A stretch of 64,000 nt of DNA. Origin: Paracoccus versutus (GTDB lineage Bacteria > Pseudomonadota > Alphaproteobacteria > Rhodobacterales > Rhodobacteraceae). How positions within the stretch are numbered: position 1 is the first letter of the stretch; the number at the start of each line of letters is the position of its first letter. Shown one piece after another: positions 18,000 to 27,975 of the stretch. The DNA lies in assembly GCF_000763885.1 (NCBI RefSeq), contig NZ_JRKO01000012.1, positions 1 to 64,000 of the forward strand. Direction: 5' to 3'. The notes under the pieces are model-generated. The model was given only the letters and a program-made list of their open reading frames with translations. It ran no database searches and was not told the origin of the DNA. The translations under genes and the position numbers were made by a program.

Positions 18000-19361
18000 A
18001 TGACGGTTATCTGGGCGGAACGGGCCTTGTTGCCCGATGGATGGGCAGAAAATGTCCGGGTGACGGTCGAACAGGACCGAATCGCGGCGGTGGAAAAGGA
18101 CGCCGCCCCGCAGGGCCATCGCACGGGCCTGCTGCTGCCGGCGCTTGCCAACCTGCACAGCCACGCCTTCCAGCGCGCCATGGCCGGCCTCAGCGAAGCG
18201 AAGGGCCCCGAGCCGCGCGACACCTTCTGGACCTGGCGCCAGATCATGTATCGCTTCCTCGACCACCTGACGCCCGAGGATGTCGAGGCAATCGCCGCGC
18301 TGGTGCAGATGGAGATGCTGGAGGCCGGCTATGCCACCAATGTCGAGTTCCATTACCTGCACCACCGCCCCGGCGGCGCGCATTACGACAATATCGCCGA
18401 GATGGGCGAACGCATCGCCGCCGCCGCCGGGCGCACCGGCATCGGCCTGACGCTCTTGCCGGTGCATTACCAGTTCGGCGGCGTGGACCGCCGGCCGCTC
18501 GCCCCCGGCCAGAACCGTTTCGGCACCACGCCCGAGGAATTCCAGCGCCTGCTGGACGGTTGCGAGGCCGCGCTGCGCGCCCTGCCCGCCGATTCGGGCA
18601 TCGGCGTCGCCCCGCATTCGCTGCGCGCGGTCAGCCCCGAGGGCCTGCAAGCCTGCGTCGCGCTGCGCCCCGGCCGGCCGCTGCACATGCACCTGGCCGA
18701 GCAGTTGCCCGAGATCGAGGAAATCAGCGCCGCCTATGGCCGCCGCCCGGTCGAATGGCTGCTGGACAACCACCAGCCCGACCGGCGCTGGACGCTGATC
18801 CACCTGACCCACATGACCGAGGACGAGACCCGCCGCCTGGCCGCCACCGGCGCCGTGGCGGGGCTGTGCCCGATCACCGAATCGTCCTTGGGCGACGGCA
18901 TCTTCAACGGCACCATCTGGGCCGAGGCGCAGGGCCGCGTCGGCTTCGGCTCGGACAGCAACATCCGCATCTCGCTGGTCGAGGAACTGCGGACGCTGGA
19001 ATACAGCCAGCGCCTGCGCGACCGCGGCCGGGCGATCCTGGCCCAGCCGGAACGCTCGACCGGGCGGGTGATCTACGAGGCCGGGCTCGACGGCGGCGCC
19101 ACGGCGGCGGGGCGCGAGACGGGGGCGATCCGGCCCGGCCTCTGGGCCGACCTGATCGCGGTCGGGCTGGACAATCCGGTCATGGCCGGGCGCAAGGGCG
19201 ACCAGCTGCTCGACAGCCTGGTCTTTGCCGGCCATGACGGGCTGGTGCGCGACGTCTGGTCGGCGGGCCGCCATGTCGTGCGGGACGGCCGGCATATGGA
19301 CCGCGACCGCATCATCGCCGATTATCTGGCGACCATAGCCCGGCTTCAGGATCGCATGTGA
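18000..19361 (+). CDS. hutF: formimidoylglutamate deiminase
   Basis: Fourth step of the five-step route: N-formimino-L-glutamate to N-formyl-L-glutamate plus ammonia. A 453-aa zinc amidohydrolase with the metal motif LANLHSHAFQRAMAG, HMHLAEQ, LIHLTHMTEDE, and the late Asp in GFGSDSNIRISLVEELR. ATG 18000 begins 23 bp after the second operator repeat. The stop codon overlaps the GTG of hutC (GTGA). It supplies the substrate for HutG, encoded in the divergent operon. Confidence 0.96.
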   Translation: MTVIWAERALLPDGWAENVRVTVEQDRIAAVEKDAAPQGHRTGLLLPALANLHSHAFQRAMAGLSEAKGPEPRDTFWTWRQIMYRFLDHLTPEDVEAIAALVQMEMLEAGYATNVEFHYLHHRPGGAHYDNIAEMGERIAAAAGRTGIGLTLLPVHYQFGGVDRRPLAPGQNRFGTTPEEFQRLLDGCEAALRALPADSGIGVAPHSLRAVSPEGLQACVALRPGRPLHMHLAEQLPEIEEISAAYGRRPVEWLLDNHQPDRRWTLIHLTHMTEDETRRLAATGAVAGLCPITESSLGDGIFNGTIWAEAQGRVGFGSDSNIRISLVEELRTLEYSQRLRDRGRAILAQPERSTGRVIYEAGLDGGATAAGRETGAIRPGLWADLIAVGLDNPVMAGRKGDQLLDSLVFAGHDGLVRDVWSAGRHVVRDGRHMDRDRIIADYLATIARLQDRM

Positions 19362-20059
19362 CCGAAAGAAACGCCTCCAAGGCGCAAGCCATCACCAGCG
19401 AGGTGCGCCGCCGCATCGTGGACCGCGAATGGCGGCAGGGCGACCGCATCCCGGACGAGGCCGAACTGGCCGTCGAGTTCGGCGTCGCCCGCGCCACGGT
19501 GAACAAGGCGCTGCAGATGCTGGCCGAAGAGGGGCTTCTGGACCGCAAGCGCCGCGCCGGCACCCATGTGACGGTGAACCCGGCGCGCAAGGCCACGCTG
19601 ACCATCCCCATCGTGCGCGAGCAGATCGAGCAGGCGGGGATGGAATACAGCCACCGCGTCGTCGCGCAGCGCCGCAGCCCGCTGCCGGCCGATGTCGCCG
19701 CCCGCATGGCCCTGCCCGAGGGGCGCGAGCTGATCCACCTGCGCACCGTGCATTACGGCGACGACAAGCCCTTCCAGGCCGAGGACCGCTGGATCAACCC
19801 CGCCGCCGCGCCGGGGGCCGAGGCGGTGGATTTCCAGCGCATCACCGCCAACGAATGGCTGGTCAGGAACTTTCCCTGGCTGCATGCCGACATGGCGTTC
19901 TCGGCCGAGAACGCCAGCGCCCGCGACGCCCGGCTGCTGGAGACGCGGCAGGGCACCGCGCTTCTGATCCTGCAGCGCACCACCTTCAACGACCTGGGCG
20001 CCATCACCTCGGTCCGGGTGGCCTTTCATCCCGGCTATGCCATGATCGCAACGCACTGA
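19358..20059 (+). CDS. hutC: histidine utilisation repressor (GntR/HutC family)
   Basis: GntR-family repressor of the HutC subfamily (233 aa): winged HTH at about residues 10-75 (DRIPDEAELAVEFGVARATV recognition region) and a UTRA effector domain at about 95-230, which in known HutC proteins binds urocanate. It is coupled to hutF by a GTGA overlap, so it would be autoregulated through the repeats at 17936-17977. Urocanate as inducer is family knowledge, not seen here. Confidence 0.94.
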   Translation: MTERNASKAQAITSEVRRRIVDREWRQGDRIPDEAELAVEFGVARATVNKALQMLAEEGLLDRKRRAGTHVTVNPARKATLTIPIVREQIEQAGMEYSHRVVAQRRSPLPADVAARMALPEGRELIHLRTVHYGDDKPFQAEDRWINPAAAPGAEAVDFQRITANEWLVRNFPWLHADMAFSAENASARDARLLETRQGTALLILQRTTFNDLGAITSVRVAFHPGYAMIATH

Positions 20060-20127
20060 CCGCCGCGCCGGCTTCACTTTGCGCGGCCCTTCGCCTAATA
20101 GGCTGGCAATCCCAAAAAGGAAAAGCC

Positions 20128-20916
20128 ATGGCCAGCGCCAATCTCAACATCATGATCAAGGCCGCGCGCAAGGCGGGCCGCAGCCTCGTCAAGGACTTCC
20201 GCGAGGTCGAGAACCTCCAGGTCTCGGTCAAGGGCGCGGGCGATTTCGTCAGCCGCGCCGACCGCGAGGCCGAGCGCATCATCAAGGAAGAGCTGCGCAC
20301 CGCCCGCCCGAACTACGGCTGGATCGGCGAGGAAACCGGCGAGGAAGCCGGCGAAGACCCGACCCGGCGCTGGATCGTCGACCCGCTGGACGGCACCACC
20401 AACTTCCTGCACGGCCTGCCGCATTGGGCGGTCTCGATCGCGCTGGAGCATAAGGGCGAGATCGTCGCATCCGTGGTCTTCGACGCCGCCAAGGACGAGC
20501 TGTTCACCGCCGAGCGAGGCGACGGCGCCTTCCTGAACGACCGCCGCATCCGCGTCTCGGGCCGCCGGCAGATGATCGAATCGATCTTTGCCACCGGCGT
20601 GCCCTTTGCCGGGCGCGGCACCCTGCCCGCGACGCTGCGCGACCTGTCGCGGCTGATGCCGCTGACCGCGGGCGTCCGGCGCTGGGGCGCGGCCTCGCTG
20701 GACCTCGCCTATGTCGCGGCCGGCCGCTACGAGGGCTATTGGGAACGCGGCATCAAGTCCTGGGACGTGGCCGCCGGCATCCTGCTGGTGAAAGAGGCCG
20801 GCGGCTTCGTCGAATCGATCCGGCCCGAGCAGAGCGCGATCGAATCGGGCTCGATCGTCGCCGCCAACCCGCAGCTTTTCGACGAGTTCGCAGGATTGGT
20901 GCGTCAGCGCGACTGA
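20128..20916 (+). CDS. suhB: inositol monophosphatase family protein (SuhB-like)
   Basis: Mg2+-dependent phosphatase of the inositol-monophosphatase fold (262 aa). The metal site is formed by EETGEE (about 70-75), the diagnostic WIVDPLDGTTNFLHGLPHWA (about 83-102), and the C-terminal Asp in KSWDVAAGILLVKEAGG. ATG 20128 follows an AAAAAGGAAAAG ribosome site. The likely substrate is myo-inositol-1-phosphate or a related sugar phosphate; some SuhB proteins also act in rRNA transcription. It follows hutC by 68 bp and is probably not part of hut metabolism. Confidence 0.9.
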   Translation: MASANLNIMIKAARKAGRSLVKDFREVENLQVSVKGAGDFVSRADREAERIIKEELRTARPNYGWIGEETGEEAGEDPTRRWIVDPLDGTTNFLHGLPHWAVSIALEHKGEIVASVVFDAAKDELFTAERGDGAFLNDRRIRVSGRRQMIESIFATGVPFAGRGTLPATLRDLSRLMPLTAGVRRWGAASLDLAYVAAGRYEGYWERGIKSWDVAAGILLVKEAGGFVESIRPEQSAIESGSIVAANPQLFDEFAGLVRQRD

Positions 20917-20978
20917 GCCCGGCTTGACCTTTGCCGCGTGCAAGGGCATGGGCGAAACTCAAGACTGGGATATCCGCA

Positions 20979-21938
20979 ATGCCCAACAACCGCCAGACGG
21001 GGCCGCTGATGGCCCCGGCAGCCAGCCCGCCTGCCGTCCCGCCGCCGCTTGCCGTGCCGCGCGCCGAACGGCAGGGCGCGGCGATCCTGATGATCTGTGC
21101 CTCGGCGCTGATCTTCGCGGCGCAGGACGGCATCTCGCGCTATCTGGGCGCCGCCTATTCGCCGATCTTCGTCATCATGCTGCGCTTCTGGTTCTTCGCG
21201 GCCTTCGTGATCCTGCTTTGCGCACGGGCACCGGGCGGACTGGCCCGCGCCGTCCGCTCGAAACGGCCCTGGACGCAGATATTCCGCGGCGTGCTGCTGG
21301 TGGCGGAGGTCGTGGTCACGGTCGAGGCCTTCGTGCGGCTGGGCCTGATCAACACCCATGCGATCTTTGCCTGCTACCCGCTGCTGATCTCGGCGCTGTC
21401 CGGGCCGGTCCTGGGCGAAAAGGTCGGCTGGCGCCGCTGGGCGGCAGTCGCCGTGGGCTTCGTCGGCATCCTGATCGTGCTGAAACCGGGCAGCGGCGTC
21501 TTCAGCGCCGATGCGGTGCTGCCCTTCGTCGGCGCGGCCATGTTCGCGGTCTATGGCCTGCTGACCCGGATGGTCGGGCGCGACGATCCGGCCATGGTCA
21601 GCTTTTTCTGGACCGGCATCGCCGGGGCCGTCGCCATCACCCTGGTAGGCATCTGGCATTGGGAGCCCATCGCCGGGCGCGACATCCCCTGGCTCCTGCT
21701 GCTCTGCTTTGCGGCGGTGGTGGCGCATTTCATGCTCATCAAGGCCTATGAGCTGGCCGAGGCCTCGGCCTTGCAGCCGTTCTCCTATACCCAGCTCGTC
21801 TGGGTCAGCCTCTTTGGCGTGGTGATCTTTGGCGAGACGCTGGCGCCGAACGTCGCCCTCGGCGGCCTCATCGTCGTCGGCGCCGGCCTGTTCACCTGGT
21901 GGCGCGCTCGCCAGCGCGAGCGGGCCGGGCAGCGCTAA
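20979..21938 (+). CDS. EamA/DMT-family transporter
   Basis: Drug/metabolite superfamily exporter with two EamA repeats (about residues 30-155 and 165-300) and roughly ten hydrophobic segments; the C-terminal repeat carries ALQPFSYTQLVWVSLFGVVIF. ATG 20979 is preferred; TTG 20931 upstream and ATG 21009 downstream share the frame, and no ribosome site is strong. Its 3' end overlaps the convergent lytic transglycosylase gene by 47 bp. Substrate unknown. Confidence 0.87.
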   Translation: MPNNRQTGPLMAPAASPPAVPPPLAVPRAERQGAAILMICASALIFAAQDGISRYLGAAYSPIFVIMLRFWFFAAFVILLCARAPGGLARAVRSKRPWTQIFRGVLLVAEVVVTVEAFVRLGLINTHAIFACYPLLISALSGPVLGEKVGWRRWAAVAVGFVGILIVLKPGSGVFSADAVLPFVGAAMFAVYGLLTRMVGRDDPAMVSFFWTGIAGAVAITLVGIWHWEPIAGRDIPWLLLLCFAAVVAHFMLIKAYELAEASALQPFSYTQLVWVSLFGVVIFGETLAPNVALGGLIVVGAGLFTWWRARQRERAGQR

Positions 21939-24045
21939 GCGGGGCGGCGCTGGCCTCCTCGACCGGCGCCGGGCCCAGCACCTCGGCCAGCACGCCGCCC
22001 GCGGCATAGGCCGCCAGCCGGCGCGCCGGCATCGACGGCCGGGACGAGGCGACCAGCCGGATCGGCGGCGGCGCCGGCGCGGGCTTCATGCCGCCCCCGG
22101 TCAGATCCCATGTCGGCACCAGCGGCACCGGCTGGCCCTTGATGCGGGCGCGATAGACCGGCAGCGCCTCGGCCACGCGCATGACGTAGTTGCGCGTCTC
22201 GTCGAAGGGGATCATCTCGACCCAATCGACCGGGTCCACCTGCCCGCGCAGGTCGCCGAACTCGTCCAGCCAGCGGGCCGAGCGCCCCGGCCCGGCATTG
22301 TAGCCCGCCGCGACCAGCGCGATCGAGGGACCGAAGCGGTCGCGCAGCCCCGCCAGATAGGCAGCGCCCAGCCGGGCGTTATAGGCGGCGTCGCGGGTCA
22401 GCCGCGCCTGTTCGAAGGGCTCGCCGACCTTGCGCGCCATGGAACGCGCGGTGTCGGGCATGACCTGCATCAGCCCCAGCGCCCCGGCATGCGACGAGAC
22501 GGTGTGGTTGAACTCGCTTTCGCGCCGGGCGATGGCCATGACCAGCTCGGGCGGCAGGCCCAGCTCGCTGTTCTCAAGGCCCGTCAGCGGGAAATAGGCG
22601 GCCGGATAGACCGCGCCCTTGGCGGCGGCGGCCTTGGCCAGGCGCAGCGCGTGCCAGGGCTGCCGCATCTCCAGCATCATCCGCGCCATGCGGCCGATGT
22701 CCTCGGGCGCGGCGGTCTCGGCCAGGTGCAGGAAGAAGCGCGCGCCCTGGTCGGGCTCGCCCGCCGCGACCAGCCAAGTGCCGGCCTGCCAGACCGGGTT
22801 AGTGCGCAGCGGGCTGCCGCGCCAGTCGGGCAGGCTGGCCGCGCTGCGCCCGGCGACGGCCAGCGCGGGCTGCATCGGCAGGCCCAGCCTTTCGGCGGCC
22901 AGCTGGCCATACCAGGCGGATTGGTATGCGGCGGCGCGGGCATAGGCCGCCGCGGCGCCGGCCTCGTCGCCCCCGGCCTCCAGCGCCCGGCCCTGCCAGT
23001 AATGCGCGCGCGACAGCGAGATCGGGCTCGCCACCGCCTGCTCGAGCGTGCGGAAATGCTGGAGCGCCCGGTCCGCCGCGCCGCCGCGCAGCGCGGCATA
23101 GCCCGCCAGCCACTCCAGGTCGGAAAAGGCATCGCTGCCCGGCGGCAGGAAATGCCCGGCGGCCAGCCTTTCGGCCAGGGTCCAGTCGCCCTGCCGCAGC
23201 GCAAGGCGCGCGTAATCGGCGCGCTTGCCGGCCCAGGCCGCGGGATCGCGCAGCGCCTCGGCGCTGGTCGAGCGCTCCAGCATCAGGTCGCGCGCCAGTT
23301 CGGGCATCTTGGCCCAGACCCGCCAGCGGAAACGGTCGAGCGCCAGGCCCGCATCGTCCCGCTGCGCCTCGGGCAGGGCCAGGATCAGCGCATCCACTCC
23401 GGCCTGCCCCGATTGCAGCGCCAGCCGGGCGCGGCCCAGGGCTTGCGCCGGGGCCGAGGCCATGGGCAGCACCACCTGCGCCGCCTGCCATTCGCCCAGA
23501 TCCAGAAGCCGCATCAGCCGCGCATCGTGCAGCCCGGCAACCTCGGCGCCATGGGCGGCCAGAAAGGCGTCGGCCTCGGGCTTGGTCAGCGCCTGCTCGG
23601 TCCAGAACCGCGCGATCTCGGCCCTGGCGGCCGCGGGGTCGGTCGCCTGCAGGGCCACGATCAGGGCCGTGGCACCGTTCAGCGTGTCGGGCCGGCGGGT
23701 GCCGAACCACGCGATCACCTCCGTCGGCGGCAGGTCGGGGCGCAGCACCGCGTCGCCGCGCTTCCAGAACAGCGCCATGCCGGGCCAATCCGCATGGCGG
23801 CGGGCAAAGTCGCGATATTCCGGCCAGCCGCCCTGCCCGGCCCGCAGCCGCTGCCAGGCAATCAGGTCGCGGGCGATGGGCCCCGAGGCTTCGGCCGCGG
23901 CCGCGGCGGTGGTCCAGTCGCGCATCGCCGCCGCCGCCAGGGCGCGGGACAGATGCCCGGCATCCTCGGCCCCGGCCGGCAGGGCGAAGCTCAGCGCAAG
24001 GGCCAGTGCCGGCCCCAGGATCCTGTCGCGGAAAGGATACATCAT
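21892..24045 (-). CDS. soluble lytic murein transglycosylase (Slt70-like)
   Basis: Periplasmic peptidoglycan-cleaving enzyme of about 717 aa. A signal peptide lies at the N-terminus (core [18 protein letters not shown]). A long Ala-rich superhelical region follows, and the SLT catalytic domain near residues 510-640 holds the catalytic Glu in [10 protein letters not shown] and the [14 protein letters not shown] motif. ATG 24045 or 24042 (adjacent Met codons) begins the signal peptide; a TTG at 24081 in frame would bury it. It is antisense to, and overlaps, the end of the EamA gene. Confidence 0.92.
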   Translation of the reverse strand: MMYPFRDRILGPALALALSFALPAGAEDAGHLSRALAAAAMRDWTTAAAAAEASGPIARDLIAWQRLRAGQGGWPEYRDFARRHADWPGMALFWKRGDAVLRPDLPPTEVIAWFGTRRPDTLNGATALIVALQATDPAAARAEIARFWTEQALTKPEADAFLAAHGAEVAGLHDARLMRLLDLGEWQAAQVVLPMASAPAQALGRARLALQSGQAGVDALILALPEAQRDDAGLALDRFRWRVWAKMPELARDLMLERSTSAEALRDPAAWAGKRADYARLALRQGDWTLAERLAAGHFLPPGSDAFSDLEWLAGYAALRGGAADRALQHFRTLEQAVASPISLSRAHYWQGRALEAGGDEAGAAAAYARAAAYQSAWYGQLAAERLGLPMQPALAVAGRSAASLPDWRGSPLRTNPVWQAGTWLVAAGEPDQGARFFLHLAETAAPEDIGRMARMMLEMRQPWHALRLAKAAAAKGAVYPAAYFPLTGLENSELGLPPELVMAIARRESEFNHTVSSHAGALGLMQVMPDTARSMARKVGEPFEQARLTRDAAYNARLGAAYLAGLRDRFGPSIALVAAGYNAGPGRSARWLDEFGDLRGQVDPVDWVEMIPFDETRNYVMRVAEALPVYRARIKGQPVPLVPTWDLTGGGMKPAPAPPPIRLVASSRPSMPARRLAAYAAGGVLAEVLGPAPVEEASAAPLSAARPARAGERATR

Positions 24046-24148
24046 GGCCCCATTTCTGCGAGGTTCCGCCGCGCGGCGCAACTCACATCCTTGGCAATCC
24101 GCGCATCCGCATGTAAGCCGCCATCAGAGGCAAATTCAGGATACCCAC

Positions 24149-25024
24149 ATGTTCAGAGGCTCGCTGCCCGCGCTGGTCACGCCCTTCACCCCGGACGGGG
24201 AGCTGGATCTCCCCGCGCTGGAAAAGCTTGTCGAGTGGCATGTCGACCAGGGCAGCCACGGGCTGGTGCCCGTCGGCACCACCGGCGAAAGCCCGACGCT
24301 GAGCCATGAGGAACACCGCAAGGTGATCGAAGAGGTCGTGCGCATGGCCGCCGGCCGCATCCCGGTCATCGCCGGCGCCGGCTCGAACTCGACGCGCGAG
24401 GGGATCGGGCTGGTGCAGTACGCGCAGGCGGCGGGCGCCGATGCGGCACTGGTGGTGACGCCCTATTACAACAAGCCGACCCAGGCCGGGCTGGTCGCGC
24501 ATTACACCGCGCTGCACGACGCAAGCGACCTGCCGATCATCATCTACAACATCCCCGGCCGTTCGGTCATCGACATGGCGCCCGAGACCATGGGCGAACT
24601 GGCCCGGCTGCCGCGCATCATCGGCGTCAAGGACGCGACCGGCAAGCTCGAGCGCGTCTCGATGCAGCGCGCGGCCTGCGGCAAGGATTTCGTCCAGCTT
24701 TCTGGCGAGGACGCGACGGCGCTGGGGTTCAACGCCCATGGCGGCGTCGGCTGCATCTCGGTCACGGCGAACGTGGCGCCCCGGCTCTGCGCCGCGTTCC
24801 AGGAAGCGACGTTGGCGGGCGATTACGCCCGCGCGCTGGACTACCAGGACAAGCTGATGCCGCTGCATGTGGCGATCTTCCTGGAGCCGGGGGTGGCGGG
24901 CGCGAAATACGCCATGTCGCGGCTGGGCCTTTGCAGCGACGCCGTGCGCCTGCCGCTGGTCGGGCTGACCGATGCGACCAAGGCCCGCGTCGACGCGGCG
25001 CTGGCCCACGCCGGGCTGATCTGA
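24149..25024 (+). CDS. dapA: 4-hydroxy-tetrahydrodipicolinate synthase
   Basis: First committed step of lysine/diaminopimelate synthesis: pyruvate plus aspartate semialdehyde. TIM-barrel of 291 aa. The Schiff-base Lys161 is in GVKDATGK, Tyr133 in IIYNIPGR, and the substrate loop is [12 protein letters not shown], all at canonical positions. ATG 24149 gives the family N-terminus [13 protein letters not shown]. It is divergent from the lytic transglycosylase gene (103-bp gap) and followed by an intrinsic terminator. Confidence 0.95.
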   Translation: MFRGSLPALVTPFTPDGELDLPALEKLVEWHVDQGSHGLVPVGTTGESPTLSHEEHRKVIEEVVRMAAGRIPVIAGAGSNSTREGIGLVQYAQAAGADAALVVTPYYNKPTQAGLVAHYTALHDASDLPIIIYNIPGRSVIDMAPETMGELARLPRIIGVKDATGKLERVSMQRAACGKDFVQLSGEDATALGFNAHGGVGCISVTANVAPRLCAAFQEATLAGDYARALDYQDKLMPLHVAIFLEPGVAGAKYAMSRLGLCSDAVRLPLVGLTDATKARVDAALAHAGLI

Positions 25025-25050
25025 ACCGCGCATCAGGCCGGAACGAGAGG

Positions 25051-25073
25051 GGGCGGGCTTTCCGCCCTTTTTT
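25051..25073 (+). terminator. intrinsic terminator of dapA
   Basis: GGGCGG (25051-25056) pairs with CCGCCC (25062-25067) across a 5-nt loop, followed at once by six T. It lies 27 bp after the dapA stop. Confidence 0.85.
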
Positions 25074-25100
25074 CATGGCCGGACCGGCGGGACCGGCGCA

Positions 25101-25235
25101 GCCGGGGGCTTTGCGCCCCCGGACCCCCGCAGGATATTTAAGCACAAAAGAAGCGGCCACACCGGCTTTCTCGCCTGGCTTCTTTCGTGGATAAATATCC
25201 TGGGGGAGCGCGGAACGCGCGGGGGCAAAGCCCCC
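25101..25235. repeat. paired inverted copy of the TTCTTTCGTG/AAATATCC intergenic repeat
   Basis: Left arm 25101-25153 reads GGGGGCTTTGCGCCCCC, ACCCCCGCAGGATATTT, then ACAAAAGAAG. Right arm 25179-25235 is its inverse: CTTCTTTCGTG, AAATATCCTGGGGG, then GGGGGCAAAGCCCCC. The arms could pair into one long hairpin and each carries a smaller GC hairpin at its outer end. It lies between the convergent dapA and mnhG genes. Near-identical sequence occurs at 34.8-35.0 kb. Confidence 0.85.
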
Positions 25236-25253
25236 AGCAAGCGTGCCGCCTGG

Positions 25254-25643
25254 CTAGTCCCCCGGCTGCCGGTCGACCAGGCTTTCCTTGTCCGGGTCGC
25301 AGAAGGTCGCCCAGTCCTTGCCGGGCGCCGGGCGGGGCAGGTCGTCGCGGCTCCAGCCCAGGTGCATATGCGCCTTGGCGATGAAATAGCCGGTGACCGG
25401 CGCGGTCAGGAACAGGAACAGCGTGATCAGCAGTTCGTGCCAGGTCAGCACCCCGTGCCGCGCCGGGAACCAGATCAGCGAGGCGACCAGCACCGCCCCG
25501 ACGCCCAGCGTCGCCGATTTCGTCGGCGCGTGCAGCCGGGTCATCGGGTCGGGCAGCTTGACCAGCCCGTAGGAGCCGACGAGGCCAAAGAACCCGCCCA
25601 GCACCAGCAGGACCGAGACGATGATTTCCGCGATCATGCCCAT
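25254..25643 (-). CDS. mnhG: multisubunit cation/H+ antiporter subunit G
   Basis: Small membrane subunit G of the Mrp/Mnh/Pha antiporter (129 aa) with three hydrophobic segments and the conserved LVGSYGLVKLPDPMTRLHAPTK region near residues 20-42 typical of MnhG/PhaG. A hydrophilic C-terminal tail of about 30 residues follows. It is the last gene of the six-gene operon, 3 bp after the F gene. The ATG at 25643 and one at 25637 are both possible. Confidence 0.92.
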   Translation of the reverse strand: MGMIAEIIVSVLLVLGGFFGLVGSYGLVKLPDPMTRLHAPTKSATLGVGAVLVASLIWFPARHGVLTWHELLITLFLFLTAPVTGYFIAKAHMHLGWSRDDLPRPAPGKDWATFCDPDKESLVDRQPGD

Positions 25644-25646
25644 CCC

Positions 25647-25916
25647 CTATTCGATGATGTCGCCGCGCAGGACGAATTTCGCATAGGCCACGGTCGAGAT
25701 GAAGCCGACCATGGCGAACATCAGCGAGGCCTCGAAATACATCGTCGTGCCCTTGTCGATGCCGAACAGCGTCAGGAGCGCGATCATGTTGATCGCCATT
25801 GTGTCCAGCGCCAGCACCCGGTCCGACAGGCCCGGCGCAAAGACCACCCGGTAAAGGCAGAACAGCAGCGCCAGCGAAAAGCAGCCATAGGCGAAGAGCA
25901 GCGCGTGTCCGATCAT
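25647..25916 (-). CDS. mnhF: multisubunit cation/H+ antiporter subunit F
   Basis: 89-aa membrane protein of the MnhF/PhaF family with three predicted helices. The conserved part is RVVFAPGLSDRVLALDTMAI in the first half. Its ATG overlaps the stop of the E gene (ATGA). Antiporter subunits E, F and G are needed for complex assembly in studied Mrp systems. Confidence 0.92.
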   Translation of the reverse strand: MIGHALLFAYGCFSLALLFCLYRVVFAPGLSDRVLALDTMAINMIALLTLFGIDKGTTMYFEASLMFAMVGFISTVAYAKFVLRGDIIE

Positions 25917-26404
25917 TCGAAGATCTCCTTCAGCCGGGCCTCGTAGCGGGTCTTGATCTCGTCCAGCACCGCATCCGGGTCGGGGGCGTGCATGGCATGG
26001 ACCAGCAGGGCGCGCCCGTCCTCGGACAGGTCGCAGCTGACCGTGCCGGGGGTCAGGGTGATGGTCGCGGCCAGCGCCGTGATCGCCTCGGGGTGGCGCA
26101 GCTCCAGCGGCACGGCGATCCAGGCCGGCCGAAGCGCGCGGCGCGGCATGAACAGCACGATCCGCGCCACGGTGAAATTCGCCTTGGCGATGTCCCACAG
26201 CACCATGGCCAGATAGGCGGGGATCCTGGAGGGCGCGCGATAGCCGTTCGTGCCGGGCCAATAGGGCGCGGTGACCAGCGGCACCACCACGCCGATCATC
26301 GCGGCAAAGACCAGCGAGCCCACGGCCCAGCGGTTGACCAGGGCCATCCAGACCAGCGCCAGCGTGAAGGACAGCCAGGGATGCGGGAACAGCCGGCGGA
26401 TCAT
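25913..26404 (-). CDS. mnhE: multisubunit cation/H+ antiporter subunit E
   Basis: 163-aa MnhE/PhaE family protein with two N-terminal hydrophobic segments (about residues 8-50) and a cytoplasmic domain holding TALAATITLTPGTVSCDLSE, a signature of the family. Its start overlaps the D gene stop (ATGA), and its own stop overlaps the F gene start. Confidence 0.92.
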   Translation of the reverse strand: MIRRLFPHPWLSFTLALVWMALVNRWAVGSLVFAAMIGVVVPLVTAPYWPGTNGYRAPSRIPAYLAMVLWDIAKANFTVARIVLFMPRRALRPAWIAVPLELRHPEAITALAATITLTPGTVSCDLSEDGRALLVHAMHAPDPDAVLDEIKTRYEARLKEIFE

Positions 26405-27975
26405 TTCGTGCCCTCCTGCCCTTCCAGCACGGCCGAGACATAGGCGTCGGGGTCGTGAAGCTGCGCCGCCGTCGCCTCGGCCAGGCGCATGGCGGGGCCG
26501 GCGAATGCGGTCAGCGCGACGATGCCCGACAGGAGCAGCACCACCGAGGCCACCGCCAGCCAGTTCGCCGGCGCATCGCCGAGATCCTGGACCGGCTCGT
26601 CCGGCTCCAGCTTGGGGCCAGCCGCGGCTGCCGCAGGCGGAGCGGGGGCCAAGCCAAGCTCGAAGCTTTTCCAGAACAGGATGGTGCCGGCCCGCGACAG
26701 GGCATAGATCGCGACCAGCGAGGTGATCAGGATGATCGCCCAGATCCAGACCATCGCCGGCGCCCCCCCGGTCGCCTGCATCACCAAGAGCTTGCCGACG
26801 AAGCCCGAGAAGGGCGGCATCCCCACCACGGCGATGGCGGCGACGAAATACAGCGCCGCGACGAGCCCGTTGCCCGGCATCACCCGGTCCAGCCGCAGCC
26901 ACAGGTCGCCCCGGCGCGCGCCGATCATGTCCATGACCAGGAACAGCGCGCCGGCCGCCAGCGTCGAATGGACCAGGTAATAGACCGCGGCCGAGGTGCC
27001 TTGCGGCGTGAATTGCGCCACCGCGATCATCAGCGTGCCGATCGAGCCGATGGCGGCGAAGGCGGCCAGCCGGCCCAGGTGGCGGGTGCCGAGGATGCCG
27101 ACCTGGCCGATGGCCAGGGTGAACAGCGCCGCGGGCAGCAGCAGGTCCGCCACCACGCTTTGCGTGACCGCATCCTGCGGAAAGACCAGGGTGAAGAAGC
27201 GGATGATGCCATAGACCCCCACCTTGGTCATGATGGCGAACAGCGCCGCCACCGGCCCCGGCGCATTGGCATAGGTCGAGGGCAGCCAGAAATGCAGCGG
27301 CACCAGCGCCGCCTTGATCGCAAAGACCAGCATCAAGAGCACCGCGCCGACGCGCAAGAGCGCCGTGTCCTCGGCCGGCATCGCCGCCACGCGCAGCGCC
27401 ATGTCGGCCATGTTCAGCGTGCCGGTGACGGAATAGAGCACCCCCAGCGCCGCCAGGAACAGGGTCGAGCCGGCGAGGTTGTAGGCGATGTATTGCACGC
27501 CGGCGCGCAGCCGCATCTCGCCCCCGCCGTGGATCATCAGCCCGTAGCTGGCGATCAGCAGGATCTCGAAGAACACGAACAGGTTGAAGGCGTCGCCGGT
27601 CAGGAAGGCGCCGCAGACCCCCATCAGCTGGAACTGCCAGAGCGCATGGAAATGCCGGCCCTTGCGGTCCCAGCCCGAGCCCATGGCGTAAAGCTGCACC
27701 GCCAGCGCCAGAAGCGCGGTCAGAAGCAGCATCAGCGCCGCCAGCCGGTCCAGCATCAAGACGATGCCGAAGGGCGCGGCCCAGTTGCCCAGGCGATAAA
27801 CCTGCACCTCTCCGCCCGCCGCCAGCAGGTTGAGGTAAAGCGCAACCCCGGCCAGCGCCGCGGTCGCGGCGACCGAGAACACCCGCTGCAGCAGCAGGTC
27901 GTGGCGCATCCACAGGATGATGAGCGGCCCGATGACCGCGGGCAGGACGACGGGGGCGATGATCAGGTGGCTCAT
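26401..27975 (-). CDS. mnhD: multisubunit cation/H+ antiporter subunit D
   Basis: 524-aa membrane protein of the proton-translocating NuoM/MrpD family with about 14 helices. Visible signatures include the Lys-containing TKVGVYGIIRFFTLVFP segment and AFKAAL-like FAIKAALVPLHFWLPSTYAN. The C-terminus has an Ala-rich insertion (about residues 435-455) not needed by the family. ATGA overlaps on both sides show tight coupling in the operon. Confidence 0.94.
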   Translation of the reverse strand: MSHLIIAPVVLPAVIGPLIILWMRHDLLLQRVFSVAATAALAGVALYLNLLAAGGEVQVYRLGNWAAPFGIVLMLDRLAALMLLLTALLALAVQLYAMGSGWDRKGRHFHALWQFQLMGVCGAFLTGDAFNLFVFFEILLIASYGLMIHGGGEMRLRAGVQYIAYNLAGSTLFLAALGVLYSVTGTLNMADMALRVAAMPAEDTALLRVGAVLLMLVFAIKAALVPLHFWLPSTYANAPGPVAALFAIMTKVGVYGIIRFFTLVFPQDAVTQSVVADLLLPAALFTLAIGQVGILGTRHLGRLAAFAAIGSIGTLMIAVAQFTPQGTSAAVYYLVHSTLAAGALFLVMDMIGARRGDLWLRLDRVMPGNGLVAALYFVAAIAVVGMPPFSGFVGKLLVMQATGGAPAMVWIWAIILITSLVAIYALSRAGTILFWKSFELGLAPAPPAAAAAGPKLEPDEPVQDLGDAPANWLAVASVVLLLSGIVALTAFAGPAMRLAEATAAQLHDPDAYVSAVLEGQEGTK